Shown: in pieces, positions 1 to 6,996 of the stretch | Layout of the letters: every line of letters begins with the position of its first letter | How positions within the stretch are numbered: position 1 is the stretch's first letter | Assembly: GCA_031262595.1 (NCBI GenBank) | Contig: JAISHI010000004.1 | Coordinates: 1 to 32,822 of the forward strand | Direction of reading: 5' to 3' | DNA from: Christensenellaceae bacterium | GTDB taxonomy: Bacteria > Bacillota > Clostridia > Christensenellales > UBA1242 | Length of the DNA stretch: 32,822 nt | Made by a program: the position numbers and the translations under genes | The notes under the pieces: model-generated | What the model was told of the DNA's origin: nothing | Databases searched by the model: none | Seen by the model: the letters and a program-made list of their open reading frames with translations, nothing else

Positions 1-20
1 TGACTGATGTCAACGCATTG

Positions 21-104
21 CTACTTCGCGCAATTACTGCAAGCTGAACAGGCTTTCGCCCCGCAAGCTTTAACTGATGCGCGGCTTCCGCACGCTTTTG
101 CCAT
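21..104 (-). CDS. 27-residue Cys-rich small peptide, unknown function
   Basis: Seen: an ATG follows a strong Shine-Dalgarno GGAGGT (minus strand of 111-116) at 7-nt spacing and the frame ends in TAG. The peptide has five cysteines among Ala, Lys, Gly and Ser, in the order AC-G, KAC-G, KAC, SAC, SNC, with CxxC-type spacing at the C-terminus. I do not recognise the family. Small Cys-rich peptides of this size can be precursors of radical-SAM thioether peptides (SCIFF/ranthipeptide-like), metal-binding peptides, or leader peptides. The gene that would follow on the minus strand, where a maturase might lie, is outside the window; a TTGACA (minus, 13-8) just downstream could be the -35 box of that next unit. 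An upstream in-frame extension exists but would read through the Shine-Dalgarno site and the inverted repeat, so this ATG is preferred. Confidence 0.55.
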   Translation of the reverse strand: MAKACGSRASVKACGAKACSACSNCAK

Positions 105-122
105 AAGTCCACCTCCTTGCCC

Positions 123-165
123 GCGTTTCATAACTCCATAAAAGTTGATTTGCGTTATGAAACGC
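123..165. repeat. Perfect 12-bp inverted repeat in leader of Cys-rich peptide gene
   Basis: GCGTTTCATAAC (123-134) is exactly mirrored by GTTATGAAACGC (154-165), with a 19-nt loop. On the minus strand it ends just before the Shine-Dalgarno of the 27-residue peptide, so it could fold in the 5' leader or be an operator. It lies between two divergent genes. Confidence 0.7.
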
Positions 166-247
166 TCGTCAAGGTTTAACGGACTTAATCTCGCTGACAA
201 TATTATCTTGCGCAAGTCCGCGAGAATTATTCAAGAAAATAAGTTAT

Positions 248-276
248 TTGTCAAAGCCCAAGCATTCTTATATAAT
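248..276 (+). promoter_or_regulatory. Promoter for patatin gene, leaderless type
   Basis: TTGTCA (248-253), 17-nt spacer, perfect TATAAT (271-276). The expected transcription start is near 283, which is the A of an ATG. No Shine-Dalgarno is present. Confidence 0.7.
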
Positions 277-282
277 ATGGAG

Positions 283-1137
283 ATGGGATTATTTCAAAAT
301 AAGAAAAAAGTCGGGATAGTTTTCGGCGGCGGCGGGGCGCGCGGGTTTGCGCACCTCGGCGCGATAAAAGCGTTTTACGATAACGGCATAAAATTCGACG
401 CGGTCGCGGGCACTTCGGTAGGTTCTATTGCGGCGATGTATTATTCGCTCCAAATGCCATACGCCGAACTTTATAATACCGTTAAAAAATGGGGCGCCCG
501 CGATTTATTTTCGAGTAAGGTTTTTTTCGTTCCGAGCGACCCGAAAGTTTTGGAGGGAACTTTACATGAGGCGCTCGGCGAGCGCGATACGTTCGCGGCT
601 TGTAAGATGCCGACCGCGTTTTTGTCCGTCGATATAACGACTGGGCACGACGAAGTCTTTAAAACCACCGACGGGCAGTTCGATAAAAAGCCCGCGATAA
701 AAACCGCGAATAAGGAAGGGGCGGCGGCTAACGGGGAAGAGGTTTTGCCGTCGTTTGCGATGAGCGCGAGTTGCGCGGTTCCAATCGTTTTTTCGCCGGT
801 TCAACTCGGGCATAAGAAACTCATGGACGGTGGACTTTCCAGCACGATTCCCGCGTATCTTTTAAAGGAGATGGGTTGCGACGAGATTGTTTGCGTTGAT
901 GTTTCGGGCGCGGACGATATTAAAACGAAGGGCAACGGCGTTTTCGAGGTTCTTTCCGCGAGTATTCAAATCCTCATAAAATCAACGGCGAAAAGCGGAA
1001 AATACGAAAGCGACGTCATTATAAGGCCGGATGTTCAAGGGCATGGTTTAACCCAAGTTTCGAACATGGACGAACTTATCGAGGCGGGTTATAAGGCGAC
1101 AATGGAAAAAATCGCCGAAATTCGTAAGTTGTTTTAG
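283..1137 (+). CDS. Patatin-like phospholipase family protein (RssA-type)
   Basis: Predicted cytoplasmic serine acyl hydrolase of the patatin family, which removes acyl chains from lipids using a Ser-Asp dyad. Seen: the oxyanion-hole motif GGGGARG at about residues 15-21, the nucleophile elbow GTSVG with Ser at about 45, and the catalytic Asp in DGG at about 182. The 284-residue length is normal for bacterial single-domain members. The start is placed at 283 because a TATAAT box ends 6 nt before it; an ATG at 277 is two codons longer, and more upstream starts (TTG 145, ATG 157) would lie in the promoter and an inverted repeat. Nine nt downstream lies the metallo-hydrolase gene with its own Shine-Dalgarno, so the two form an operon. 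Substrate is not predictable. Confidence 0.9.
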   Translation: MGLFQNKKKVGIVFGGGGARGFAHLGAIKAFYDNGIKFDAVAGTSVGSIAAMYYSLQMPYAELYNTVKKWGARDLFSSKVFFVPSDPKVLEGTLHEALGERDTFAACKMPTAFLSVDITTGHDEVFKTTDGQFDKKPAIKTANKEGAAANGEEVLPSFAMSASCAVPIVFSPVQLGHKKLMDGGLSSTIPAYLLKEMGCDEIVCVDVSGADDIKTKGNGVFEVLSASIQILIKSTAKSGKYESDVIIRPDVQGHGLTQVSNMDELIEAGYKATMEKIAEIRKLF

Positions 1138-1146
1138 GGAGAGAAA

Positions 1147-2280
1147 ATGAAAAAACAAACGACGAAAACTAAGATTTGGCTGACCGTTTTTTGCGTTTTC
1201 GCGATGGTTATCGTCGGGGTTTGTTGGCATTTTAAAGTCGCGGAGAAAATTGTTTCTAGCGCGGAGGCTTGGAAACTTGATAGCGGCGAACTTTCGCTCC
1301 ATGCGATAAATGTCGGCTCAGGCGATGCGCTTGTTGTTATTTTACCGGACAGAAAAACTATGCTCATCGATACGGGCGATAACGGCGAATATAAAACGAC
1401 GAAAAAATATTACAGTGAGGTTTTAAAGCTAGGAAAAACCCTAGACTATCTCGTTATAACTCACCCGCACTCCGACCATTTCGGGGAAGGCACGGAACTT
1501 TTAGCGGATTATGACTTCGGCGAGATATTTTTGCCGTTTGTTGATAGTATTAACTCAGCCGACGACGAGGCAAATAACGGCGGAAAGTTGCCAGTCGCGG
1601 GCGGAACGGCGGGCGCGAACAGCAAGAGTTACGGCGCGTTTATCGGCGCGGTTTATGCCGAGCAAACTAAAATAACCTATCTCGATGACGCCGCGCCAAT
1701 TCTCGGCGACGGCTATACAATAACTTTTTGGACGCCGAACGTAGAGTATGTTCGCGACCATATCGACGGCTCAAATCCGAACCCAAACGATATTTCCGCG
1801 ATGATGACGATTGAGTATAAAAATAAGGTTTTTGTTCTAACAGGCGACGCGACAGGCGACGATGAGGCGGCGTTTATGAGCGCGGTTCCTGAAAATTTCT
1901 TTAACGGAAAGGACGTTTATCTTAAAGTCGCGCACCACGGCAGCAACACGGAAAAAAGCAACGGTGCGGCGTTTTTGAACTTCATAAAACCGAAATACGC
2001 GATGATTTCCGCGGGCAAAAAGGATAAGAAAGATTATGGCTTGCCGAGCGAGGCGGCTGTTTCGCGGATTGAGGCGGTTGGCGCGGTTGTTTTCGCGACA
2101 TTAAACAACGGAAATATCGTTTTCGAGGTTTCGCCGAACGGAACTTTCGCTTATTATTTAGGCGAAGCGGTCGACGTTTCGGGCGCTTATATCGGGCTTA
2201 TCGTCGTTCTTGGGCTTTCAATCTTATATATTTGGTTGGGCAAAACCGCTAGAATAACGCGCTCCGCGCTATTTCGGTGA
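1147..2280 (+). CDS. ComEC/Rec2-like metallo-beta-lactamase-fold hydrolase, membrane-tethered
   Basis: Metallo-hydrolase resembling the beta-lactamase domain of the DNA-uptake protein ComEC. Seen: an N-terminal hydrophobic segment (about residues 9-28), then INVGSGDA and LIDTG motifs, the metal-binding THPHSDH motif (His106, His108, Asp110, His111), a TGDA motif, a VAHHGS motif in the second half, and a final hydrophobic helix near residues 345-367. The ComEC multi-helix channel domain is absent, so this is a stand-alone enzyme held at the membrane, probably with its catalytic domain outside. Members of this family are often annotated as competence or nuclease-like proteins; the real substrate is unknown. 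A GGGAGA Shine-Dalgarno precedes the ATG, and the gene is the second of an operon with the patatin gene. Confidence 0.85.
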   Translation: MKKQTTKTKIWLTVFCVFAMVIVGVCWHFKVAEKIVSSAEAWKLDSGELSLHAINVGSGDALVVILPDRKTMLIDTGDNGEYKTTKKYYSEVLKLGKTLDYLVITHPHSDHFGEGTELLADYDFGEIFLPFVDSINSADDEANNGGKLPVAGGTAGANSKSYGAFIGAVYAEQTKITYLDDAAPILGDGYTITFWTPNVEYVRDHIDGSNPNPNDISAMMTIEYKNKVFVLTGDATGDDEAAFMSAVPENFFNGKDVYLKVAHHGSNTEKSNGAAFLNFIKPKYAMISAGKKDKKDYGLPSEAAVSRIEAVGAVVFATLNNGNIVFEVSPNGTFAYYLGEAVDVSGAYIGLIVVLGLSILYIWLGKTARITRSALFR

Positions 2281-2297
2281 TTTGCGTGTCTTTTCGG

Positions 2298-2450
2298 CTA
2301 TAAAACGCGTTTTTCTCGGTTATTTAGCTCGCTAAACCGCCCTCGAAAAACTTGTTTTCTATCTCGAAAATCCTCTGCAAATCCCTCGAAATTATTCAAT
2401 CGGTATTGCCCTAGGCAAAAAACCGCGAACGCGCACGCGCAAAAAAGCAT
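2298..2450 (-). other. Possible 50-residue ORF in intergenic region; perhaps a dispersed repeat
   Basis: The 180-nt gap between the metallo-hydrolase and GalU-like genes contains one minus-strand ORF starting at 2450. It encodes a hydrophobic Cys-containing start (MLFCACAFAVFCLG) followed by a charged stretch rich in Phe, Arg, Glu and Asn. I see no Shine-Dalgarno and no convincing promoter for it. A short palindrome TTGCC-CTA-GGCAA lies at 2406-2418. The region could be a small gene, a non-coding RNA or an intergenic repeat; only one copy occurs in this window. Confidence 0.25.
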
Positions 2451-2460
2451 AAGAAAACTC

Positions 2461-3213
2461 ATGAAGAATAAAATACAAACCGCCGTGATAACTTGTGGCG
2501 GTTATGCGACGCGCCGTTTGCCGATAACGAAGGCGATTCCGAAGGAAATGTTGCCGATCGGGAATTTTCCAGCGATTCATTTTATATTAGAAGAACTCGA
2601 AAACGCGGGGATAAAGAACGTTTTGATTTTACTCGGGCGCGGCAGGGAAGCGCTAATGAATTATCTAGACGTTAACTTCGAGCTCGATGAGCATTTGCGC
2701 GCGAAAAATAAACGGACGCCGACGAACTTTTTTAAAGACCTAAACATTTTTTATAGAAGAGTTCCTATGCCACGAGGGGCTGCGGATTGCGTCTCGTTCG
2801 CGCGCGAGTTTGTTGGGCGGCGGAAATTTATTTTAGCGTTTTGCGATGATATTTATTTCGACGCGAACCCGACCGCGGAACTTATCGCCGACTTTAACGA
2901 AAACGGAAAACAAGCCATCACCGCAACCGAGATTTTAGGCGAAAAAATAAAAAATTACGGCGTTATAAAATGGCGCGCGGAAAACGAGATTGAAGTTATT
3001 AACGAAAAGCCGAAAAAAGCCGAGAGCCAGTTCATAGCCGGCGGGCGGTATCTTTTAGGCGATAAAGTTTTCGCGCGGATTGAGGCTTATCGAAAACTTT
3101 GCGAAAGTTGGAACCGCGAGATTTGTTTAACCGATATCCTAAACGACATCGCAGAGGAGGAAGGCTTGCGCGGAGTTCAAACCGCCGCGACCCGAATCGA
3201 CGTCGGGAGTTAG
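2461..3213 (+). CDS. GalU-like UTP-glucose-1-phosphate uridylyltransferase, short form
   Basis: Nucleotidyltransferase of the GalU/RfbA superfamily, expected to join a sugar 1-phosphate to a nucleotide (UDP-glucose in GalU) for cell-envelope sugars. Seen: a glycine-rich nucleotide loop with ATRRLP (about residues 14-22) followed by TKAIPKEMLPI, the GalU hallmark; an AFCDDI segment for metal and sugar phosphate near residue 121; and a C-terminal RIDVG motif. The GalU family normally continues some 40 residues past the D(V/T)G motif; here the protein stops one residue after it at 250 residues. No other frame continues the family sequence, so this looks like a genuinely short protein rather than a frameshift. 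The upstream region has a CATAAG at 2448-2453 at leaderless distance but no good -35, so promoter and substrate are uncertain. Confidence 0.75.
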   Translation: MKNKIQTAVITCGGYATRRLPITKAIPKEMLPIGNFPAIHFILEELENAGIKNVLILLGRGREALMNYLDVNFELDEHLRAKNKRTPTNFFKDLNIFYRRVPMPRGAADCVSFAREFVGRRKFILAFCDDIYFDANPTAELIADFNENGKQAITATEILGEKIKNYGVIKWRAENEIEVINEKPKKAESQFIAGGRYLLGDKVFARIEAYRKLCESWNREICLTDILNDIAEEEGLRGVQTAATRIDVGS

Positions 3214-3302
3214 GTAACCCCCACATAAATTAGTTGGGAGGCTGCCGCTCTTTTTGCGAGAATATAAGTTATAATTTAACGCGATTTTTTATTTAAAAAG
3301 AT

Positions 3303-3331
3303 TTGAAAAATATCGAAAACCGCGGTAAAAT
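3303..3331 (+). promoter_or_regulatory. Promoter for tadA, leaderless type
   Basis: TTGAAA (3303-3308), 17-nt spacer, TAAAAT (3326-3331). The start codon of tadA at 3338 coincides with the expected transcription start. Confidence 0.65.
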
Positions 3332-3337
3332 AGTCGC

Positions 3338-3781
3338 ATGGATTTCATGCAAAAGGCTTACGAACTTGCGCTTGCCTCTGAGCGTAGAGGCGACGTTCCC
3401 GTAGGTGCTGTTATAACCCGAAATGGCAAGATTATCGCCACAGGGCTCAATAGACGGCAAAAAACGCGTATGGCAACCGCGCACGCCGAGATTTTAGCGA
3501 TCGAAAAGGCTTGTCGTCGGCTTAAAAGTTGGCGGCTTTCGGACTGCGAAATTTACGTTTCGCTCGAGCCTTGCGTTATGTGCGCGGGCGCAATTTTAAA
3601 CGCGCGGATAGCTAAACTTTATATCGGTTGCCTCGCGGATAATAAGAAAACCGGCGCGCGCGGCGAGGCTCTCGGGCTTTTTTCCGAGAACAACCTAAAT
3701 TGGAAAACAGAAGTCGTTATCGATGAGAGGGAAGAGCTAAAAACGCTCATAAAAGAATTCTTCTCTAAGAAAAGAGATTAA
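3338..3781 (+). CDS. tadA: tRNA-specific adenosine deaminase
   Basis: Deaminates adenosine to inosine at the wobble position of tRNA-Arg(ACG). Seen: the zinc and proton-shuttle motif HAE (His49, Glu51) and the PCVMC zinc ligands (Cys79, Cys82), followed by the ARIAKLYIGC and GARG segments typical of TadA. The length of 147 residues is normal. The gene begins at the predicted transcription start with no Shine-Dalgarno, and it is followed by a terminator shared with the convergent diaminopimelate dehydrogenase gene, so it is a single-gene unit. Guanine or cytosine deaminases are related, but the TadA-type motif spacing favours this call. Confidence 0.93.
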   Translation: MDFMQKAYELALASERRGDVPVGAVITRNGKIIATGLNRRQKTRMATAHAEILAIEKACRRLKSWRLSDCEIYVSLEPCVMCAGAILNARIAKLYIGCLADNKKTGARGEALGLFSENNLNWKTEVVIDEREELKTLIKEFFSKKRD

Positions 3782-3790
3782 GACAACATC

Positions 3791-3818
3791 AAAAAATCGG
3801 CAAGCGCGCCGACTTTTT
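3791..3818. terminator. Bidirectional terminator between tadA and ddh
   Basis: Stem TCGGC (3797-3801) and GCCGA (3808-3812), flanked by A6 on the left and T5 on the right, between two convergent genes. Confidence 0.7.
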
Positions 3819-3830
3819 GTTAAGTTTTTA

Positions 3831-4790
3831 TTAAACTTTCTTTAAACTATCGTCGGTTAGTTGTAAATATTTCGGCGCGATGTCGGCGACGGTATAAATG
3901 CCGCTCGTTCCTTCGCTTTGGAGTTTATAATTCGCGATTGCGTAAGCCAGCATAATCGTCGCGGTGAAGTATGGGTTTGATTTAAGTTTTAATTTAAACT
4001 CGGCGCTGCTGTTTTCGTCGCAAGCAACAACTAAGCCCGCGTGTTCGAGCCGCCCCTTAAACTTCGCGTCGAACTCTTCCTTTTCGATAAAGTTAACCTC
4101 GGTTTCGTAAGGCTCGAAATAGTTCGGCATAGTTCGGATTTCTTTTTCTATACGCTTTTGGTCTTTATGGCGCGCGACAAGATAAACGACGCGCCTATGT
4201 TTCTTCTCGTCTGGAACAAACTCGCCCTTCTTACAAAGTTCAACCGCCGCGTCAACCGGCACGGTGAACTGAATCGCGTCGATAACGCCGTCGATGTTGC
4301 GGACAGCGTTGCTATGACCCATGGATACGCCCTTACCCCAAAAAGTTTGGGTTAGCGCGCCCGAAAGCGGGTGAGTTTTGTCGGTTTTACTTCGGGTTAA
4401 GCACGCCGAAAGATAGATCCGAATAACGGAAAACAATCCCGGGTCCCAACCCGTTGAGATTATCGCGGTCGTTCCGCTTTTCGTCGTTGAAGTCGTTGCT
4501 TTTTTGATATATTTGTGTAGCAGGGCATGCGTATCGAAACTATCGACCGTTGAAAAGTTGCGCAAAATTTCGGGCGTCATCTTCGGCGCGTCGTCGGAGG
4601 AACCCGCGCACATTAAAACGACGTCGATTTTCCCTTTATATTTAGGCAAACTTTTATAAGGCAGGCAGCCCGCGCAGTCCCTGCGGCTGAAAACCCCAAC
4701 GAGTTCAAATTCCTCGCGCTCTTTTGCTTGTTCGGCAACACACCTGCCGAGATTGCCGTTCCCAACAACGGCGATTTTAATTTTTTCCAT
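3831..4790 (-). CDS. ddh: meso-Diaminopimelate D-dehydrogenase
   Basis: NADP-dependent enzyme that makes meso-diaminopimelate in one step from tetrahydrodipicolinate and ammonia, feeding lysine and peptidoglycan synthesis. Seen: an N-terminal Rossmann loop VVGNGNLG (about residues 8-15), the FSRRD segment, STGWDPGLFS in the middle, and the WGKGVSMGHSNAVR signature that is diagnostic for Ddh. The 319-residue length is normal. Its presence implies a diaminopimelate-containing cell wall. It lies downstream of the PadR-membrane fusion gene on the same strand, but a terminator separates them, so it probably has its own promoter; I see only a weak TATCTA at leaderless distance. Confidence 0.93.
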   Translation of the reverse strand: MEKIKIAVVGNGNLGRCVAEQAKEREEFELVGVFSRRDCAGCLPYKSLPKYKGKIDVVLMCAGSSDDAPKMTPEILRNFSTVDSFDTHALLHKYIKKATTSTTKSGTTAIISTGWDPGLFSVIRIYLSACLTRSKTDKTHPLSGALTQTFWGKGVSMGHSNAVRNIDGVIDAIQFTVPVDAAVELCKKGEFVPDEKKHRRVVYLVARHKDQKRIEKEIRTMPNYFEPYETEVNFIEKEEFDAKFKGRLEHAGLVVACDENSSAEFKLKLKSNPYFTATIMLAYAIANYKLQSEGTSGIYTVADIAPKYLQLTDDSLKKV

Positions 4791-4803
4791 AAAAGTAGAT
4801 ATG

Positions 4804-4833
4804 AAAAAAACGCGGGATAAGTTCGCGTTTTTT
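4804..4833. terminator. Terminator downstream of the PadR-membrane gene
   Basis: AACGCG (4809-4814) pairs with CGCGTT (4824-4829). The A7 run on its left gives a T-tract for minus-strand transcripts, and T6 on its right does the same for the other strand. Confidence 0.65.
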
Positions 4834-4853
4834 GAAATTTATTAACTTAGAGA

Positions 4854-6161
4854 TTAACAAGCAAAAAAACTGAACTTCTTTGCGATATGATTAAAGACGC
4901 CCTCTAAGATAACGCCGGCGGATAGAATACAAGGCAAAATCAAGTAAACTATATGTTTTAACCAGTCCGCATTTTCGGAGAGTATTAAGTAAATTCCGAC
5001 CGTTATCGCGATGCAAGCCGCCGCAATTCCTAGGCGTTTTAGCATGTCTGTCTTAAACGTAAAGAGCAGTTTCTGTTGTTTCGGGAAAATAAAAAACGTC
5101 ATGAGCGTTATTATTAGGTAAATAGCGACGAGGATATACGCTACGATAAAGAAAATTTCCTCGCCGAATAAATACTCGGGCTTTAAGAAGATATGCGTTA
5201 AAACGAGCGCTAAAACGAGCAAAAGGCAATTAAACGAAACCGTTATCGCGCGGAGGCGGTTTATTAAGACGAAGCCTTGTGTTTGGATTGGGATATAATG
5301 TTTTTTCGCTTTTTCTTTAACTTTATAGTTCTCGGGCTTTTCGTCTGGCATTATTTTTAGGGTGTTGTCGCGCGGCTCGGTTTGTTTTGGCCTATATAAA
5401 ACATGCGTCGTTGGCGCGATATAAGGCTCGAGCCCAACGCCTTTTAAAAGGTTTATTTTCTCGGAATTTGGTTGCGCTTGATAGGATTCGAGTTTTTTAT
5501 TAAACTCGGCTTCGGCTTTCGTTTCTGCTTTTTCTATTTCTTCTCTAACTTCGGCTTTTTCTTCCTCTTTAATTTCGGGAACTTCGGGCTTAGTTTCCGC
5601 TAATATATAAGTAGTTAAGATTTGCGGCGTAGGCTCAGCTTGAACTTTTTCTTTTACGTTATGATTAAAAGGAACGTCGATAATTTTCTCGTCGTTTTCG
5701 ATTTTGTTTTCTTTTTCGTCGGCTTCAACGCGCGTTTCAACTCTAAACTTCGAGTTAGCCGCCGCGGCAACTTCTTTAATCTCAATTTCTTTCGCAGGTT
5801 CTTTAACTTCGACTTCTTTCTTTTCGGGCTTGTCCGCGTTCATTATAACGTTTATGACCTCGCGGTTAAACGCCCATTCGTCTTTGCGCGCTTCGAGATA
5901 CTCACGACCTTTTTGGGTTATGTTAAAGAAGCGTTTGCGCCCGCCGGTTTCGACTTCTTTCTCATAAAAACGGATAAACTTATTGTCTTGGAGCCGTTTA
6001 AGCGCACTATAAAGCGTCGGCTGCTTTAGCTCGAAAGTTCCGCCAGAAATTTCGTTAACCGTGTCTATTATCTCCGTCGAGCAATGGTCCCTAAGGTTTA
6101 TGCAAGTTAAAACGATAGCATCAACATTGCCCCGAATGATTTCTTTATCAACGCGTTCCAT
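4854..6161 (-). CDS. PadR-family transcriptional regulator fused to a C-terminal membrane domain
   Basis: Seen: residues 1-105 form a PadR-type winged-helix domain, with the helix-turn-helix region around QPTLYSALKRLQDNKFI and the wing ETGGRKRFFNIT. Residues about 105-295 are a highly charged, Glu/Lys-rich, probably disordered linker. Residues about 300-435 hold four or five hydrophobic helices ending near the C-terminus. Classic PadR repressors are soluble and about 110-180 residues long, so at 435 residues this is an unusual membrane-anchored version that may pass a membrane signal to DNA. The start is set at 6161, not the in-frame 6200, because a TTGACA/TATTTT promoter occupies the region between them. 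It diverges from the YgjP-like gene, so autoregulation at the shared promoter region is plausible but inferred. Confidence 0.8.
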   Translation of the reverse strand: MERVDKEIIRGNVDAIVLTCINLRDHCSTEIIDTVNEISGGTFELKQPTLYSALKRLQDNKFIRFYEKEVETGGRKRFFNITQKGREYLEARKDEWAFNREVINVIMNADKPEKKEVEVKEPAKEIEIKEVAAAANSKFRVETRVEADEKENKIENDEKIIDVPFNHNVKEKVQAEPTPQILTTYILAETKPEVPEIKEEEKAEVREEIEKAETKAEAEFNKKLESYQAQPNSEKINLLKGVGLEPYIAPTTHVLYRPKQTEPRDNTLKIMPDEKPENYKVKEKAKKHYIPIQTQGFVLINRLRAITVSFNCLLLVLALVLTHIFLKPEYLFGEEIFFIVAYILVAIYLIITLMTFFIFPKQQKLLFTFKTDMLKRLGIAAACIAITVGIYLILSENADWLKHIVYLILPCILSAGVILEGVFNHIAKKFSFFAC

Positions 6162-6170
6162 ATATAAATT

Positions 6171-6200
6171 AAAATAGAGCTTTTTGTCGGTTCTTGTCAA
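6171..6200 (-). promoter_or_regulatory. Promoter for PadR-membrane gene
   Basis: On the minus strand: TTGACA (6200-6195), 18-nt spacer, TATTTT (6176-6171). Transcription should start within a few nt of the ATG at 6161. Confidence 0.65.
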
Positions 6201-6210
6201 ACTATTTTAA

Positions 6211-6239
6211 TAGACAATATAAAAAAGATTTATCATAAT
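6211..6239 (+). promoter_or_regulatory. Promoter for YgjP-like gene, leaderless type
   Basis: TAGACA (6211-6216), 17-nt spacer, CATAAT (6234-6239); start codon at 6246 equals the expected +1. It lies back to back with the PadR-gene promoter, the -35 boxes 10 nt apart. Confidence 0.65.
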
Positions 6240-6245
6240 AAAAAT

Positions 6246-6926
6246 ATGCTTGACCCGCGAAATATTTTTAGGAGCAACCGAAAGAACCTCAGCCTATTCG
6301 TCGATATGAACGGCGTTTTGATTGCGAAAGCGCCGTTTAACCTAGACGAGCGCAAGATTTATGATTATGTCCGCGAAAAGCAGGATTGGATTTTAAAACG
6401 CCAAGAACAAATCCGCAAAAACAGTTATCTAAATAAATCCGTCGCGACTTATTTAACCTTTATGTTTTTAGGGAAGGAACTCTCGCCGATTATAACGGGG
6501 GAGGTTAAGAATATCGAGATTAGGAACGGCGCGATTTTAGTTCCGTCTAAAATAGAACAAGATAAAATCCTTAAAAAAATCGAGGCGTTCCTTAAAAAAC
6601 AAGCCTTAATAATAATTAAAGAGCGCGCGGAATATTTCCGTCAAATTCTCCGCATAAATCCCGCGAATATCAGCGTTAATAACAACAAAACGCGTTGGGG
6701 CGTTTGCGATTCGAAGCGCAACATCATTTTAAACTGGCGGTGCGTTATGTTGCCGCCGAATTTACTTGATTACGTTCTCGTTCATGAATTTTGCCATATC
6801 TTAGAGTTCAACCATACGAAAAACTTTTGGCGTTGCGTCCAAACTATCCTCCCTGACTTTAAGCTCCTGCGCGCGCACCTAAAAAACTTGGGGTGGTTGT
6901 TAGAATTGTTCCGCGTTTCGCAGTAA
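6246..6926 (+). CDS. YgjP/SprT-like zinc metallopeptidase (DUF45 family)
   Basis: Seen: a 226-residue protein with the sequence VHEFCHILEFNH near residues 179-190, giving an HExxH zinc site (His180, Glu181, His184) and a likely third ligand His190. Upstream is the TRWGVCDSKRNIILNWR segment typical of the YgjP-type M48-related DUF45 family, whose usual length is 220-250 residues. It has no signal peptide or membrane helix, so it is predicted cytoplasmic. The family is often found in restriction or defence neighbourhoods, but no such partner is visible here; substrate is unknown. It is preceded by a leaderless promoter and followed by the start of the accessory poly-G block. Confidence 0.85.
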   Translation: MLDPRNIFRSNRKNLSLFVDMNGVLIAKAPFNLDERKIYDYVREKQDWILKRQEQIRKNSYLNKSVATYLTFMFLGKELSPIITGEVKNIEIRNGAILVPSKIEQDKILKKIEAFLKKQALIIIKERAEYFRQILRINPANISVNNNKTRWGVCDSKRNIILNWRCVMLPPNLLDYVLVHEFCHILEFNHTKNFWRCVQTILPDFKLLRAHLKNLGWLLELFRVSQ

Positions 6927-6959
6927 TAATGAGCGCAGTTCCTAAAAAGTCGCAAATTT

Positions 6960-6978
6960 TTTGTGCATAATGACGAAA
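6960..6978 (+). promoter_or_regulatory. Conserved 19-nt element upstream of poly-G promoter, copy 1
   Basis: TTTGTGCATAATGACGAAA here matches 18 of 19 positions with 21492-21510, and in both places exactly 18 nt separate it from the TTGACA box. It may bind a regulator or RNA polymerase, or be a relic of duplication. Confidence 0.5.
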
Positions 6979-6996
6979 TTTTTTTGAATAAAACCC

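Noticed and set aside
145-282. Longer start for the patatin gene (TTG 145 or ATG 157).
   Set aside because: It would place coding sequence over the inverted repeat and the TTGTCA/TATAAT promoter, and the family starts close to the GGGGARG motif.
2406-2418. TTGCC-CTA-GGCAA palindrome as a terminator.
   Set aside because: The stem is 5 bp with a 3-nt loop and no T-tract in the direction of either neighbour gene.
3190-3260. Frameshift at the end of the GalU-like gene.
   Set aside because: Neither alternative frame continues the expected GalU C-terminus, so no simple frameshift restores it.
5622-6029. Plus-strand ORFs of 87-135 codons opposite the PadR linker.
   Set aside because: Composition (Phe/Arg or Ser/Thr runs) is a mirror of the Glu/Lys-rich linker codons on the other strand; no ribosome site or promoter.
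6162-6200. Longer N-terminus for the PadR gene.
   Set aside because: The extra 13 codons lie on top of a TTGACA/TATTTT promoter; the PadR fold begins after the ATG at 6161.
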